From contig SVTT01000001.1 of the NCBI GenBank assembly GCA_015063625.1, forward strand, positions 186,001 to 250,000: a stretch of DNA of 64,000 nt. The letters are read 5' to 3'. Within the stretch, counting starts at the first letter, position 1. Every line of letters begins with the position of its first letter. This document shows, in pieces, positions 14,754 through 22,959 of the stretch. The notes beneath the pieces are model-generated. The model saw nothing but the letters and a program-made list of their open reading frames with translations. It had not been told where the DNA came from and did no database searches. Both the position numbers and the translations under genes were made by a program. Origin of the DNA: Oscillospiraceae bacterium. GTDB lineage: Bacteria > Bacillota > Clostridia > Oscillospirales > CAG-272.

Positions 14754-15485
14754 ATGAAGCGATCCGTTTCCTACTTATCCTTTACTGCGCTTTTTGTAGC
14801 GCTGGCGCTGACGCTGTCCTCTCTCTTCCACACTTTGGAAAAAGCAATTCTTCCGTCAAGCTCCGTAAAGGGAGAGGGACTTGAGCGTGTGATCATCATT
14901 GATGCAGGTCACGGAGGCATGGACGGCGGTGCCACGGGGACGACGGGCGTTCTTGAAAAACACATCAATCTGGAAATATCCCGTATGCTTGCCGATCTGC
15001 TGAGGGGGGCGGGCTATTGCGTGGTGGAAACACGTACCGATGACCGCCTGCTCGGCGAGGACCAAGCGATCAAGGGGCATAAAAAGCAAGCCGATCTCTC
15101 GGCACGGCTTGCCCTGTCCGATGCCTACCCTGACAGCATTTTTATCAGCATTCACATGAATTCCTATCAAGGGGTCAGCTGTCACGGCCTGCAGGTCTGG
15201 TATTCCCAAAACAACTCGGAATCAAAGGAATGGGCACAGGCGATCCAGCAGGGTGTCAAGGCACGGCTCCAGCCCGAAAACAATCGCAAGATCAAGGCGG
15301 CGACCTCCTCGATCTATCTTCTGCGCCATGCGAAAAATCCCGCTATTCTGATCGAATGCGGCTTTCTCTCGACCGAGGAGGAATGCGAAAGGCTGTCAAC
15401 CCCCGATTATCAGCATCAGCTGGCGCTGACGCTTTTCGGGGCGATCGGCGAAAAAATGCAGGATGAGGCTTGCGCGAAAAAATAA
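14754..15485 (+). CDS. cwlD: N-acetylmuramoyl-L-alanine amidase, CwlD-like
   Basis: This Amidase_3 enzyme cuts the bond between muramic acid and the peptide stem. An N-terminal membrane anchor or signal segment (about residues 5-25) is followed by IIIDAGHGGMDGG (zinc His) near residue 45, EKHINLEISR (zinc Glu), ISIHMNSY (zinc His) and AILIECGFLST (catalytic Glu). The compact 243-residue single-domain layout matches CwlD, which prepares muramic-lactam in the spore cortex. With spoIIID and dpaAB in the same window, the sporulation role is likely, but a vegetative amidase cannot be excluded. GAGGTG precedes the ATG. Confidence 0.82.
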   Translation: MKRSVSYLSFTALFVALALTLSSLFHTLEKAILPSSSVKGEGLERVIIIDAGHGGMDGGATGTTGVLEKHINLEISRMLADLLRGAGYCVVETRTDDRLLGEDQAIKGHKKQADLSARLALSDAYPDSIFISIHMNSYQGVSCHGLQVWYSQNNSESKEWAQAIQQGVKARLQPENNRKIKAATSSIYLLRHAKNPAILIECGFLSTEEECERLSTPDYQHQLALTLFGAIGEKMQDEACAKK

Positions 15486-15498
15486 GTAATGGTATAAT
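15470..15498 (+). promoter_or_regulatory. Sigma-A type promoter for radA
   Basis: TTGCGC and TATAAT are 17 bp apart. The -35 box lies in the last codons of the preceding amidase gene, and the radA ATG is 32 bases downstream. Confidence 0.75.
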
Positions 15499-15529
15499 AA
15501 TAACATCAAGGTTGCCACGGAGGTTTCAA

Positions 15530-16912
15530 ATGAAGGGCTTGAAAACGGTTTATGTCTGCTCCGAATGTCAAAGTCGTTCCCCAAAATGGATGGGAAAGTG
15601 CACCAACTGCGGTGCTTGGAACAGCTTTGTTGAGGATGTGGTGGAGCAGGAGCGAAAGTCCCCCGCCGCTACGCGTCACAGCTTGACCGAGCGCACGGGA
15701 GAGCAGCACGCCACCCCCTACCGCGAGCTCGAGATCCCCTCTTACATCCGCACGGCAACCGGGCTTTCCGAGCTTGACCGCGTGCTTGGAGGCGGTCTTG
15801 TGCTCGGCTCGGTCGTGCTTCTATCGGGTGAGCCGGGTATCGGTAAATCCACACTCTTGATGCAGATATCGGATATTCTCGGGGCGCGCCGTCGCGTGCT
15901 CTACGTTTCGGGGGAAGAATCGGGCGGGCAGCTAAAGCTTCGTGCCGAGCGACTCGGCGTCAAGGGGGACAATCTGTCCATCCTTACCGAAACCAATATT
16001 GAACGGATCTTAAAGGAGATCGACAATACCAAACCTGAGGTAGTGATCGTTGACTCGATCCAAACCATTTACAGTGAAAACATCGCCTCTACGGCGGGCG
16101 CGATCACGCAGGTGCGTGAATCGGCACTTGCCTTTATCAACAAAGCAAAAAGCGACAACATTTCGGTCATACTGGTGGGACATGTCAACAAGGAGGGCGG
16201 CATTGCAGGTCCCAAAACGCTCGAGCACATGGTAGATGCCGTGCTCTACTTCGAGGGTGAGCGTCAGCAGGCATACCGCATTATCCGTGCCATCAAAAAT
16301 CGCTACGGCTCAACCAACGAGATCGGTGTGTTTGAAATGACCGACGAGGGTCTTGCCGAGGTCATGAATCCCTCCGCCATGCTGCTTGCGGGCAGACCGC
16401 AAAACACGCCCGGAAACTGTGCTGTCTGCACCATGGAGGGCACGCGCCCCATCATTGCCGAGATACAGGCGCTTGTTTCCGCAACCGCATTCCCCGCGCC
16501 ACGTCGCACATCGAACGGTATCGATTATAATCGTCTTTGTCTGATTTTAGCCGTACTCGAAAAGCGTCTTGGGCTTCGTTTTTCGGCAAATGACGTTTAT
16601 CTCAACGTCATCGGCGGTCTGCGCCTCGACGAGCCCGCATCGGACGTTGCAGTGGCGATGGCACTTATTTCCTCGCTGACCGATCGGGCAGTTCCCGACG
16701 ATCTCATCGCCATCGGCGAGCTCGGGCTCTCGGGAGAATGCCGCGCCGTATCGGGACTGGAGCACCGCATCAAGGAAGCGGCAAGACTGGGTTTTTCACG
16801 CGCTGTTGTTCCCTATCGCAACCTTGAAAAGCGACAGATCAAGGCAGATATTGAGCTGTTCCCCATCAAAAGCATTTTTGAGATCTTGAAATTGCTTGTG
16901 CCGGAGAAATAA
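15530..16912 (+). CDS. radA: DNA repair protein RadA/Sms
   Basis: RadA is a hexameric RecA-like helicase that helps branch migration during recombination and transformation. The 460-residue protein has a four-cysteine zinc finger (CSECQSRSPKWMGKCTNCGAW, residues 10-30), the Walker A GEPGIGKST near residue 103, the RadA motif KNRYGSTNEIG near residue 260, and a C-terminal Lon-like domain (GLRLDEPASDVAVAMAL). GGAGG lies eight bases before the ATG at 15530. No extra domain or missing motif was seen. Confidence 0.97.
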   Translation: MKGLKTVYVCSECQSRSPKWMGKCTNCGAWNSFVEDVVEQERKSPAATRHSLTERTGEQHATPYRELEIPSYIRTATGLSELDRVLGGGLVLGSVVLLSGEPGIGKSTLLMQISDILGARRRVLYVSGEESGGQLKLRAERLGVKGDNLSILTETNIERILKEIDNTKPEVVIVDSIQTIYSENIASTAGAITQVRESALAFINKAKSDNISVILVGHVNKEGGIAGPKTLEHMVDAVLYFEGERQQAYRIIRAIKNRYGSTNEIGVFEMTDEGLAEVMNPSAMLLAGRPQNTPGNCAVCTMEGTRPIIAEIQALVSATAFPAPRRTSNGIDYNRLCLILAVLEKRLGLRFSANDVYLNVIGGLRLDEPASDVAVAMALISSLTDRAVPDDLIAIGELGLSGECRAVSGLEHRIKEAARLGFSRAVVPYRNLEKRQIKADIELFPIKSIFEILKLLVPEK

Positions 16913-16966
16913 ACACGGTTTCAAGGGGAAAATTGCAGATTTCAGATTCAAAACCGATTATTTTTA

Positions 16967-17012
16967 ACGACAGGGGCACTGTGAGAACAGTGCCCCTGTC
17001 GTTTGTGTTTGA
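16967..17012 (+). terminator. Intrinsic terminator between radA and malQ
   Basis: A 16-bp perfect stem (16967-16982 with 16987-17002, loop GAGA) is followed by a T-rich stretch on the plus strand. It lies between two converging genes and may stop both. Confidence 0.75.
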
Positions 17013-17023
17013 TGATACAGCCT

Positions 17024-18466
17024 TTAGATCCGACCGTAAAGCTCATTAAAGCGACGGTACTTTTCGGTATTCAACCCACAAAGCTGCTCCTCGGTCATCC
17101 GATATCCCCAATTCCCCTCGGAGCTGCCGGGCGTGTTCATCCTTGTATCCGAGCCAAATCCGAGAAGATCCTGTATTGGGAAGATCACAATACCCGCATG
17201 GCTGCCCAGCATGGTGCGCAGAATGGCATCGTAACCCCGATCCCAATCGGCATCGGTATATCCGCAATATTCAAGCATGCGTTCTCTTCTGGCATCATCC
17301 AGCTCCCATACGTAGCCAAGCAACGTATTGTTGTCGTGCGTTCCCGTGTAGGCAACGCAATTGTTCTCGTATGTATGGGGCAAATGCGGCGTGGCAGGAT
17401 CGCCGAGAAAGGCAAATTGAAACACGCGCATTCCGGGAAATCCGCTTTTCTGCACAAGCCTTGCCACCTCGGGCGTAATATCACCGAGATCCTCCGCAAT
17501 GATCAGGCGGTCACCCGCAACCTCGCGCATGGCGCGCACAAACGCCATCCCGGGTCCCTTTTTCCAGCGGCCCTCCTTGGCGGTCCTTGCAGTGCTCGGA
17601 ATGCTCCAATAGGATTCGATCCCTCTGAAATGATCAATGCGCACGCCGTCAAACATCTCAAGCGTATGCGCCATACGTGAACGCCACCAGGAAAAGTCAT
17701 CCGCCTTCATCCGTTTCCAGTCATAAAGGGGATTCCCCCAAAGCTGCCCGTCCTTGGCAAAATAATCGGGGGGGACACCTGCAACTGCGGTAGGAAGCCC
17801 GTCACGGTCAAGCAAAAACTGATCTCTGTTTCCAAAGACATCAGCGCTGTCCTCTGCCACGTAAATGGGAAGATCGCCGATCAGCATGATGCCCTTTGCA
17901 TTGGCATAAGACTTGACCGCCTTCCACTGACGCATGAAATGAAACTGCGTAAAGGCAAAGTAAAAATAGTCCTCCTCGCAAGGCTCACTGACGGTAAACT
18001 GCTGCCACGGAACACCGCCGTTGGCACGCTTGAGCGCAAGAAAACGACAGGCGTTGTCAAGCTGGGGGCGCTCCTTGATGAAGGCAAGGATCTCATCCCT
18101 GTTTGCAGCACGCGAGGCGGCAAGACGAAGCAGCGGCTCACGCTCGTTGCGAAGGCGTGCACTCTCGGTAACATATGGCGTTTTCTGCTTGGCGCTCGCC
18201 AGCTCCTCAACGGTCAAAAGCCCCTGTGCAGCCAGCATGGGCAGATCGATGAAATAAGGATTTCCCGCAAATGCCGACTCGGATTTATAGGGGGAATCAC
18301 AATCGTCGGGTAAGCAAAACGGCAATACCTGCCAATAGGTAAAGCCGCTTGCGGCAAGAAAATCCACAAATTCAAAGGCAGGCTTCCCGAATGACCCGAT
18401 CGAATATTCTCCGTGCAAGGAGGAAACATGCAGCAAAACGCCGCTTCTCCGCTTAATGACTGTCAT
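17024..18466 (-). CDS. malQ: 4-alpha-glucanotransferase
   Basis: MalQ (amylomaltase, GH77) moves glucan segments between malto-oligosaccharides. The 480-residue protein shows SGVLLHVSSLHGEYSIG at the start, then IGDLPIYVAEDSADVF, the nucleophile Asp in VRIDHFRGIESYW near residue 290, the acid-base Glu in IIAEDLGDITPEV near residue 335, and YTGTHDNNTLLGY. GGAGAG lies seven bases before the ATG at 18466. The start lies 14 bases inside the end of polA, an odd partner, so it is probably expressed by read-through from the polA promoter. Confidence 0.95.
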   Translation of the reverse strand: MTVIKRRSGVLLHVSSLHGEYSIGSFGKPAFEFVDFLAASGFTYWQVLPFCLPDDCDSPYKSESAFAGNPYFIDLPMLAAQGLLTVEELASAKQKTPYVTESARLRNEREPLLRLAASRAANRDEILAFIKERPQLDNACRFLALKRANGGVPWQQFTVSEPCEEDYFYFAFTQFHFMRQWKAVKSYANAKGIMLIGDLPIYVAEDSADVFGNRDQFLLDRDGLPTAVAGVPPDYFAKDGQLWGNPLYDWKRMKADDFSWWRSRMAHTLEMFDGVRIDHFRGIESYWSIPSTARTAKEGRWKKGPGMAFVRAMREVAGDRLIIAEDLGDITPEVARLVQKSGFPGMRVFQFAFLGDPATPHLPHTYENNCVAYTGTHDNNTLLGYVWELDDARRERMLEYCGYTDADWDRGYDAILRTMLGSHAGIVIFPIQDLLGFGSDTRMNTPGSSEGNWGYRMTEEQLCGLNTEKYRRFNELYGRI

Positions 18467-20963
18467 ACCAATTCTCTCCTTCCGCCACACCGACCTTCAG
18501 CGCAACACGTAATGTGACCGCCTGCTCCATTTCCTCTACAAGAATGGCTCTCGCTGCCACGGCATCCTCCTTATGACATTCCACGATCAGCTCGTCATGC
18601 ACCTGTAGGATCAGACGTGCACGAAGTCCGGATGACTTGAACCTCCGGTCCGTGCGGATCATAGCGATCTTGATGATATCCGCCGCCGTCCCCTGGATGG
18701 GGCTGTTCATGGCAACGCGCTCACCGAAATGCTGCATATTTTTGTTTTGCATCTTCAGCTCGGGAATCATGCGTCTGCGACCGAGCAATGTTGTCACATA
18801 TCCCTTTTCATACGCAGTGGCGATCACACTTTTGAGATAACCGTCAATGGCGGGATAGGCGGCAAAATAGCTTGCGATATACTCCTTCGCCTTTGCCATC
18901 GAAATGTGAAGATCCTCCGACAGGCTATGCGCACCCATGCCGTAAAGAATGCCGAAATTGACCGCCTTGGCGCGCTTGCGAAGGTCGGGCGTGACGGCGG
19001 AAAGCGGCACGCCAAAGACGTTTGCGGCAGTGGCGGCATGGATGTCCTCGCCGCTTTCAAATGCGCCGATCATTGCCTCATCCTCGGCAAGCGCCGCGAG
19101 CAAGCGAAGCTCGATTTGCGAGTAGTCTGCATCGATTAGCAAATATTCGTCGTTCTCCGGAACAAAATAGCGCCTTAATTCCTTGCCAAGATCGGTTCGG
19201 ATCGGGATGTTCTGCAAATTCGGCTCTGCCGAAGAAAGACGCCCTGTGGCGGTTCCCGTTTGCTTAAACATGGTGTGGATTCTGCCATCCTCGCCGATCT
19301 GACGCACCAGCCCCTCGGCATAGGTACTGTTCAGCTTGGTGACCTGGCGGTAATCGAGGATATCATCGATCACCGAATGATAGGGACGCAGCTTTTCTAA
19401 AACCTCGGCATTGGTGGAATAGCCCGTTTTGGTTTTCTTTCCGTGCGGAAGCCCCAATCGGTCAAACAGCACCTCGCCCAGCTGCTTGGGCGAATTGATG
19501 TTAAATTCCCCTCCTGCCGCATAATAGATGCGCTCGGCAAGCTCTGCGGCAACGCGCGTCAGCTGCTCGCCATAGGCAATCAGCCCCTCACGGTCAACGC
19601 GAAAGCCTACCAGCTCCATGTCGGCAAGCACCGCAGCAAGCGGCATCTCGATCTCATAAAGGAGCTTCTCTTGCCCTTCCTGTCCGATGCGGCGCTCCAG
19701 CTCCTCTGCAAGCGCCCATACCGTCCTCAGATGTCCGGGCGCGCCTTCGGTCTGCTCACCGAGATAAGAAAGCGCAAGACGCGAAAGATCAAAGCCGTTT
19801 TCGGAGGAGTTTAGCACGTAGGCAGCAAGCATGGTATCAAAAGCGGCATCACGCCAACGGATTCCCATAGCGGCAAGCTCCTTGTAGATCCGCTTGGCAT
19901 CGTGACATACGACCGTGACCTGCTGCTTCGCCAGGAATGCCTTGATCGCACCTTCATCCGAAAGACGTGCAAGCCGTTCTCCGTCAAAAACAAATGCCCC
20001 CTCATCGGTCAGGTCAAAGGCGAAGCGTGCGGAAAAGGTCAGTGCATCCGATGCCCTCAGCAAGGGGATCTCACCCTTTTCCACCGTACGGATCGGCTCT
20101 GCCTCGGCAAGCCCCATGCGCTTTATAAAAGCGTTGAATTCAAACCGAGTGAAAAGCTTTAAAAGCGCTTTTTTGTCGGGTCCGCGATAGGAAAAGGCGT
20201 CAAGCCCACGCTCCAGAGGAACCTGTCGGCAGATGGTTGCCAGCTGCTTGGAGAGATACGCGCTCTCTTTGCCCTCCTCGAGCTTTTTGCGAACCGAGGG
20301 TGTCAGCTGTGCACCGGGAAGCTGTCGGTAAATACCGTCGAGTGAGCCATATTCGGAGATCAGCTTCAGGGCGGTCTTTTCGCCGATACCGGGAACACCC
20401 GGAATATTGTCGGAGCTATCTCCCATCAGCGCCTTAACATCCACAAATTGCGTGGATTCCACCCCGTATTTTTCAAAAAAACGGGCACGGTCAAAGTCCA
20501 CCGTTTCGGTATTGGTCGCAAGCAGCACGTGCACGCGGTCCGAGATCAGCTGAAGTGCATCACGGTCACCCGTGAGAATATAGACCTCACAGTCCTCGCC
20601 GTTTGCCATCGCGGCAAGCGTGCCGAGAATGTCGTCCGCCTCATAGCCCTCCGTTTCCAAGGTCACAAAGCCAAGCGCAGCAGCAGTTTCCTTGGCGGCA
20701 GGCATCTGTGCGGCAAGCTCCTCCGGCATCGGACGCCGCCCCGCCTTATAGGCACCGTACATCTGATGGCGGAAGGTGGGCGCCTTCAGGTCAAACGCCA
20801 CTGCGCAGAAGTCAGGACTCACAGCCGCAAGGTTTTTCTCAAGAATGCTGACCATACCGAACAAAGCATTGGTAGGAAAGCCCTCCTTGTTGGAAAGAGG
20901 TCGCACGCCATAAAAGGCGCGATTGACGATACTGTTTCCGTCGACTGCGAGCAGCTTTTTCAT
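18453..20963 (-). CDS. polA: DNA polymerase I
   Basis: PolA fills gaps and removes primers during lagging-strand synthesis and repair. The 836 residues comprise the 5'-3' exonuclease domain (LLAVDGNSIVNRAFYG; DSSDNIPGVPGIGEKTA), a 3'-5' exonuclease-like domain at about residues 295-450, and the polymerase domain (YSQIELRLLA, RRRMIPEL, LQVHDELIVE). In the middle domain the ExoI motif reads FDLTDEG instead of DxE, and the other exo motifs are poor, so proofreading is probably lost, as in several Gram-positive PolI enzymes. GGAGG precedes the ATG, and a consensus promoter lies upstream. Confidence 0.97.
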   Translation of the reverse strand: MKKLLAVDGNSIVNRAFYGVRPLSNKEGFPTNALFGMVSILEKNLAAVSPDFCAVAFDLKAPTFRHQMYGAYKAGRRPMPEELAAQMPAAKETAAALGFVTLETEGYEADDILGTLAAMANGEDCEVYILTGDRDALQLISDRVHVLLATNTETVDFDRARFFEKYGVESTQFVDVKALMGDSSDNIPGVPGIGEKTALKLISEYGSLDGIYRQLPGAQLTPSVRKKLEEGKESAYLSKQLATICRQVPLERGLDAFSYRGPDKKALLKLFTRFEFNAFIKRMGLAEAEPIRTVEKGEIPLLRASDALTFSARFAFDLTDEGAFVFDGERLARLSDEGAIKAFLAKQQVTVVCHDAKRIYKELAAMGIRWRDAAFDTMLAAYVLNSSENGFDLSRLALSYLGEQTEGAPGHLRTVWALAEELERRIGQEGQEKLLYEIEMPLAAVLADMELVGFRVDREGLIAYGEQLTRVAAELAERIYYAAGGEFNINSPKQLGEVLFDRLGLPHGKKTKTGYSTNAEVLEKLRPYHSVIDDILDYRQVTKLNSTYAEGLVRQIGEDGRIHTMFKQTGTATGRLSSAEPNLQNIPIRTDLGKELRRYFVPENDEYLLIDADYSQIELRLLAALAEDEAMIGAFESGEDIHAATAANVFGVPLSAVTPDLRKRAKAVNFGILYGMGAHSLSEDLHISMAKAKEYIASYFAAYPAIDGYLKSVIATAYEKGYVTTLLGRRRMIPELKMQNKNMQHFGERVAMNSPIQGTAADIIKIAMIRTDRRFKSSGLRARLILQVHDELIVECHKEDAVAARAILVEEMEQAVTLRVALKVGVAEGENWYDSH

Positions 20964-20992
20964 AAAAAACCTCCGTGGTGCTTAATAGCTAT

Positions 20993-21021
20993 ATTATACT
21001 ACTTTTCTTCTCACATGTCAA
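20993..21021 (-). promoter_or_regulatory. Consensus sigma-A promoter for polA-malQ
   Basis: TTGACA and TATAAT are exactly consensus with 17 bp between them on the minus strand, about 30 bases upstream of the polA ATG. Confidence 0.92.
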
Positions 21022-21054
21022 CGAAATGGCAAGCGTCATTTTTCAAGAAAGCAC

Positions 21055-21083
21055 TTGTCTTTTTTCTTTCAATGTGATAAAAT
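21055..21083 (+). promoter_or_regulatory. Sigma-A type promoter for the 21113 membrane protein gene
   Basis: TTGTCT and TAAAAT are 17 bp apart, 30 bases before the ATG at 21113. Confidence 0.7.
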
Positions 21084-21112
21084 AGACAGAGAAATCTAAA
21101 AAGGAGCTTCCC

Positions 21113-21574
21113 ATGGCAAAGCAAGCACCTGCGGTGACCGCACCGCCCAAAAAGAACGCGGTAAGAACAATTGCACTTGCTGCCTGTGTCTATTACACCG
21201 CAGCTACATTTCTTCTTCTTTTCATCTATTGGATCATCAACCTTGATCTTTCAAGGGGCATGAATCCTCTCTCCCTGATCCTCATTCTACCCTTTTCTAT
21301 CTTCTTTGCCGTAGCAAATTATATTTACGGAATTGAAAAGCTTGACACGTGGGTTCGCGTGATCTTGCACTACGTCATCACCATGACGGGTATCTGGTGC
21401 TTCTTGTTTTTGCCAAACCAGCGGGGTGGCACCGCTTCGGGCGCACTCATTCTTTTCGTGGTGCTGACTGTGATCTATGCCATGATCATGAGCGTGATCC
21501 TGATCGTGAAGGGACGTATCCGACGCATTACGCGAGATGAAACCGAGTACGTCAGCGTATACGGCAAAAAATAA
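21113..21574 (+). CDS. Four-helix membrane protein (DUF3021-like), unknown function
   Basis: The 153-residue protein has a charged N-terminus (KQAPAVTAPPKKNAVR), then four hydrophobic segments at about residues 20-43, 53-72, 82-101 and 108-130, and a basic tail (KGRIRRITRDETEY). The size and helix pattern resemble DUF3021 proteins, which are often found with LytTR regulators; no such regulator is adjacent. AAGGAG lies seven bases before the ATG. The family assignment is tentative. Confidence 0.65.
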   Translation: MAKQAPAVTAPPKKNAVRTIALAACVYYTAATFLLLFIYWIINLDLSRGMNPLSLILILPFSIFFAVANYIYGIEKLDTWVRVILHYVITMTGIWCFLFLPNQRGGTASGALILFVVLTVIYAMIMSVILIVKGRIRRITRDETEYVSVYGKK

Positions 21575-21615
21575 AATCACATACTACGGTTGAAGTATGC
21601 ACAAGGAGGTTTCCG

Positions 21616-22314
21616 ATGCGCTTCAACCGTATTTTATTATCTGTTTTTCTGTTGTTCGCGCTTCTATTTCACGCAGGATGCAGCGTTTCCGCCAAGGAAC
21701 GGGAAGGCGCGGATGGCTTTATGGATTCGGTGGTGTTTCTCGGTGATTCCACAACCGCACACATGCTCTCCCGTGCTCCCTTAAAGGACGGAAAACGATC
21801 GGTACAGATCTGGGCAACGAAGGAGCGGTATCTGAATCTTGACTCGCGCATCACCTATGCCAAGATCCTTCTTCCCGAAACAGGCGAGGAGATGACGATC
21901 GCCGAGGCGGCAAGAAGCAAAAAGCCGCCCTACCTCGTCATTACGCTCGGCGTGGATTACGGCGTTTATTATTATCGAAACGATCTTGAGAAATTCCGAT
22001 TTTATTACGAAAAGCTGCTTGATGCCATCAAGGAAGCATCTCCCGATACCGTCATGCTCCTGCAATCGATCTTTCCCGTGGGAAAAGGTAGCCCTGTCAT
22101 CACCAACGGTATGATCGACAATGCCAATCTTACGGTCAGAAAAATTGCCGAGACGCGCGGGCTTCATTTCGTTGATGTTGCCCCTCTTCTTCGGGACGAG
22201 GAGGGCTTTTTGAGGGAGGAATATGTTTTCAGTGAGGACGGTATCCATCTGACTCAGGAGGCATATCAGGTTATTATTTCTCATCTTGCAGCATTTGCCG
22301 AGGAGCATTTATGA
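21616..22314 (+). CDS. SGNH/GDSL-type hydrolase lipoprotein
   Basis: The signal peptide ends in a lipobox (FHAGC near residue 22), so the protein is probably anchored outside the membrane. The hydrolase domain begins with FLGDSTTAHM near residue 42, which holds the nucleophile serine, and ends with DGIHLT near residue 214, which holds the Asp and His of the catalytic set. Such enzymes remove or transfer acyl groups, commonly on cell-wall polysaccharides. The next gene overlaps its stop (ATGA) and encodes a DUF4358 lipoprotein, a pairing I recall from clostridial acylation loci; the usual MBOAT acyltransferase partner is not here. AAGGAGG precedes the ATG. Confidence 0.8.
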   Translation: MRFNRILLSVFLLFALLFHAGCSVSAKEREGADGFMDSVVFLGDSTTAHMLSRAPLKDGKRSVQIWATKERYLNLDSRITYAKILLPETGEEMTIAEAARSKKPPYLVITLGVDYGVYYYRNDLEKFRFYYEKLLDAIKEASPDTVMLLQSIFPVGKGSPVITNGMIDNANLTVRKIAETRGLHFVDVAPLLRDEEGFLREEYVFSEDGIHLTQEAYQVIISHLAAFAEEHL

Positions 22315-22781
22315 AACGAATTTTACCCATGATTCTCTGTCTCACCCTGCTTTGCGCCGCCTGTCAGGGAAAGCCGACGCACCATTCGGACGCCGAGCAG
22401 CTCAGACAAGAGATCAGGTCCTTTTTGGAGGAGCGCGGATCTTTCACCGAAGCGGACCCCGATTTTATCGAAAGCAATTTTGAATTTGATCCACCCATCG
22501 TATCCGGAACGGTTTATTTTGAGGAGCAGAGCGACACGGAGATCGGTTTTTTCAAGGTGGCTGACCCAAAAGATCTCTCTGCCGCGGAACGGTCTGTGAA
22601 AAGCTATTTAAGCCGTGAGGCGGAATCCGCCGCCTCGATCTCGGAACTCTATCCGAGCGAGGCAGCGGACAAAAGAAGGCAGCGCTTTGAAAACGCAACG
22701 GTTCACACCATAGGGGAGGTCATCGTTTATTATGTGATGGAAAAGGAGGATGCCCTCCTATTGGAAGGACGGTTATCCTAA
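22311..22781 (+). CDS. DUF4358-like lipoprotein
   Basis: A short signal peptide ends in the lipobox LCAAC near residue 17. The mature part, about 140 residues, is acidic and carries the EIGFFKVADP segment near residue 85, which resembles DUF4358 proteins. The family has no established function. Its ATG overlaps the stop of the hydrolase gene by four bases, so the two are co-expressed and may act together at the cell surface. Confidence 0.7.
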   Translation: MKRILPMILCLTLLCAACQGKPTHHSDAEQLRQEIRSFLEERGSFTEADPDFIESNFEFDPPIVSGTVYFEEQSDTEIGFFKVADPKDLSAAERSVKSYLSREAESAASISELYPSEAADKRRQRFENATVHTIGEVIVYYVMEKEDALLLEGRLS

Positions 22782-22784
22782 AAC

Positions 22785-22825
22785 AGAGCATGGCGCCAAA
22801 CCCTGAGGGTACGGCGCCATGTTCT
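22785..22825. terminator. Bidirectional hairpin between converging genes
   Basis: A 13-bp stem with one G-T pair (outer AGAGCATGGCGCC, 22785-22797 with 22813-22825) lies just after the DUF4358 stop. On the minus strand a TTTT run follows it, so it probably also ends the minus-strand DUF815 unit. Confidence 0.65.
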
Positions 22826-22832
22826 GCTTATA

Positions 22833-22948
22833 TTAAATATTTCTCGTGACCTTGGGGCAAGGAAAATCGATGCCTCGGCAATGAGGACCGTTCTTTTGCC
22901 TCTCGCGCCATTTGGCAAAGAAATTACCGAGACGGTCTTGGAAGCATA
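22833..22948 (-). pseudogene. Possible short frameshifted reading frame after the DUF815 gene
   Basis: On the minus strand AAAGGAG is followed seven bases later by an ATG at 22948, an ideal start, but that frame stops after seven codons. The neighbouring frame is open from before this point to 22833 and gives a protein-like stretch (FFAKWRERQKNG, then HCRGIDFPCPK). This pattern fits a small gene broken by a frameshift, but chance cannot be excluded at this length. Confidence 0.35.
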
Positions 22949-22959
22949 CCGGTTCTCCT

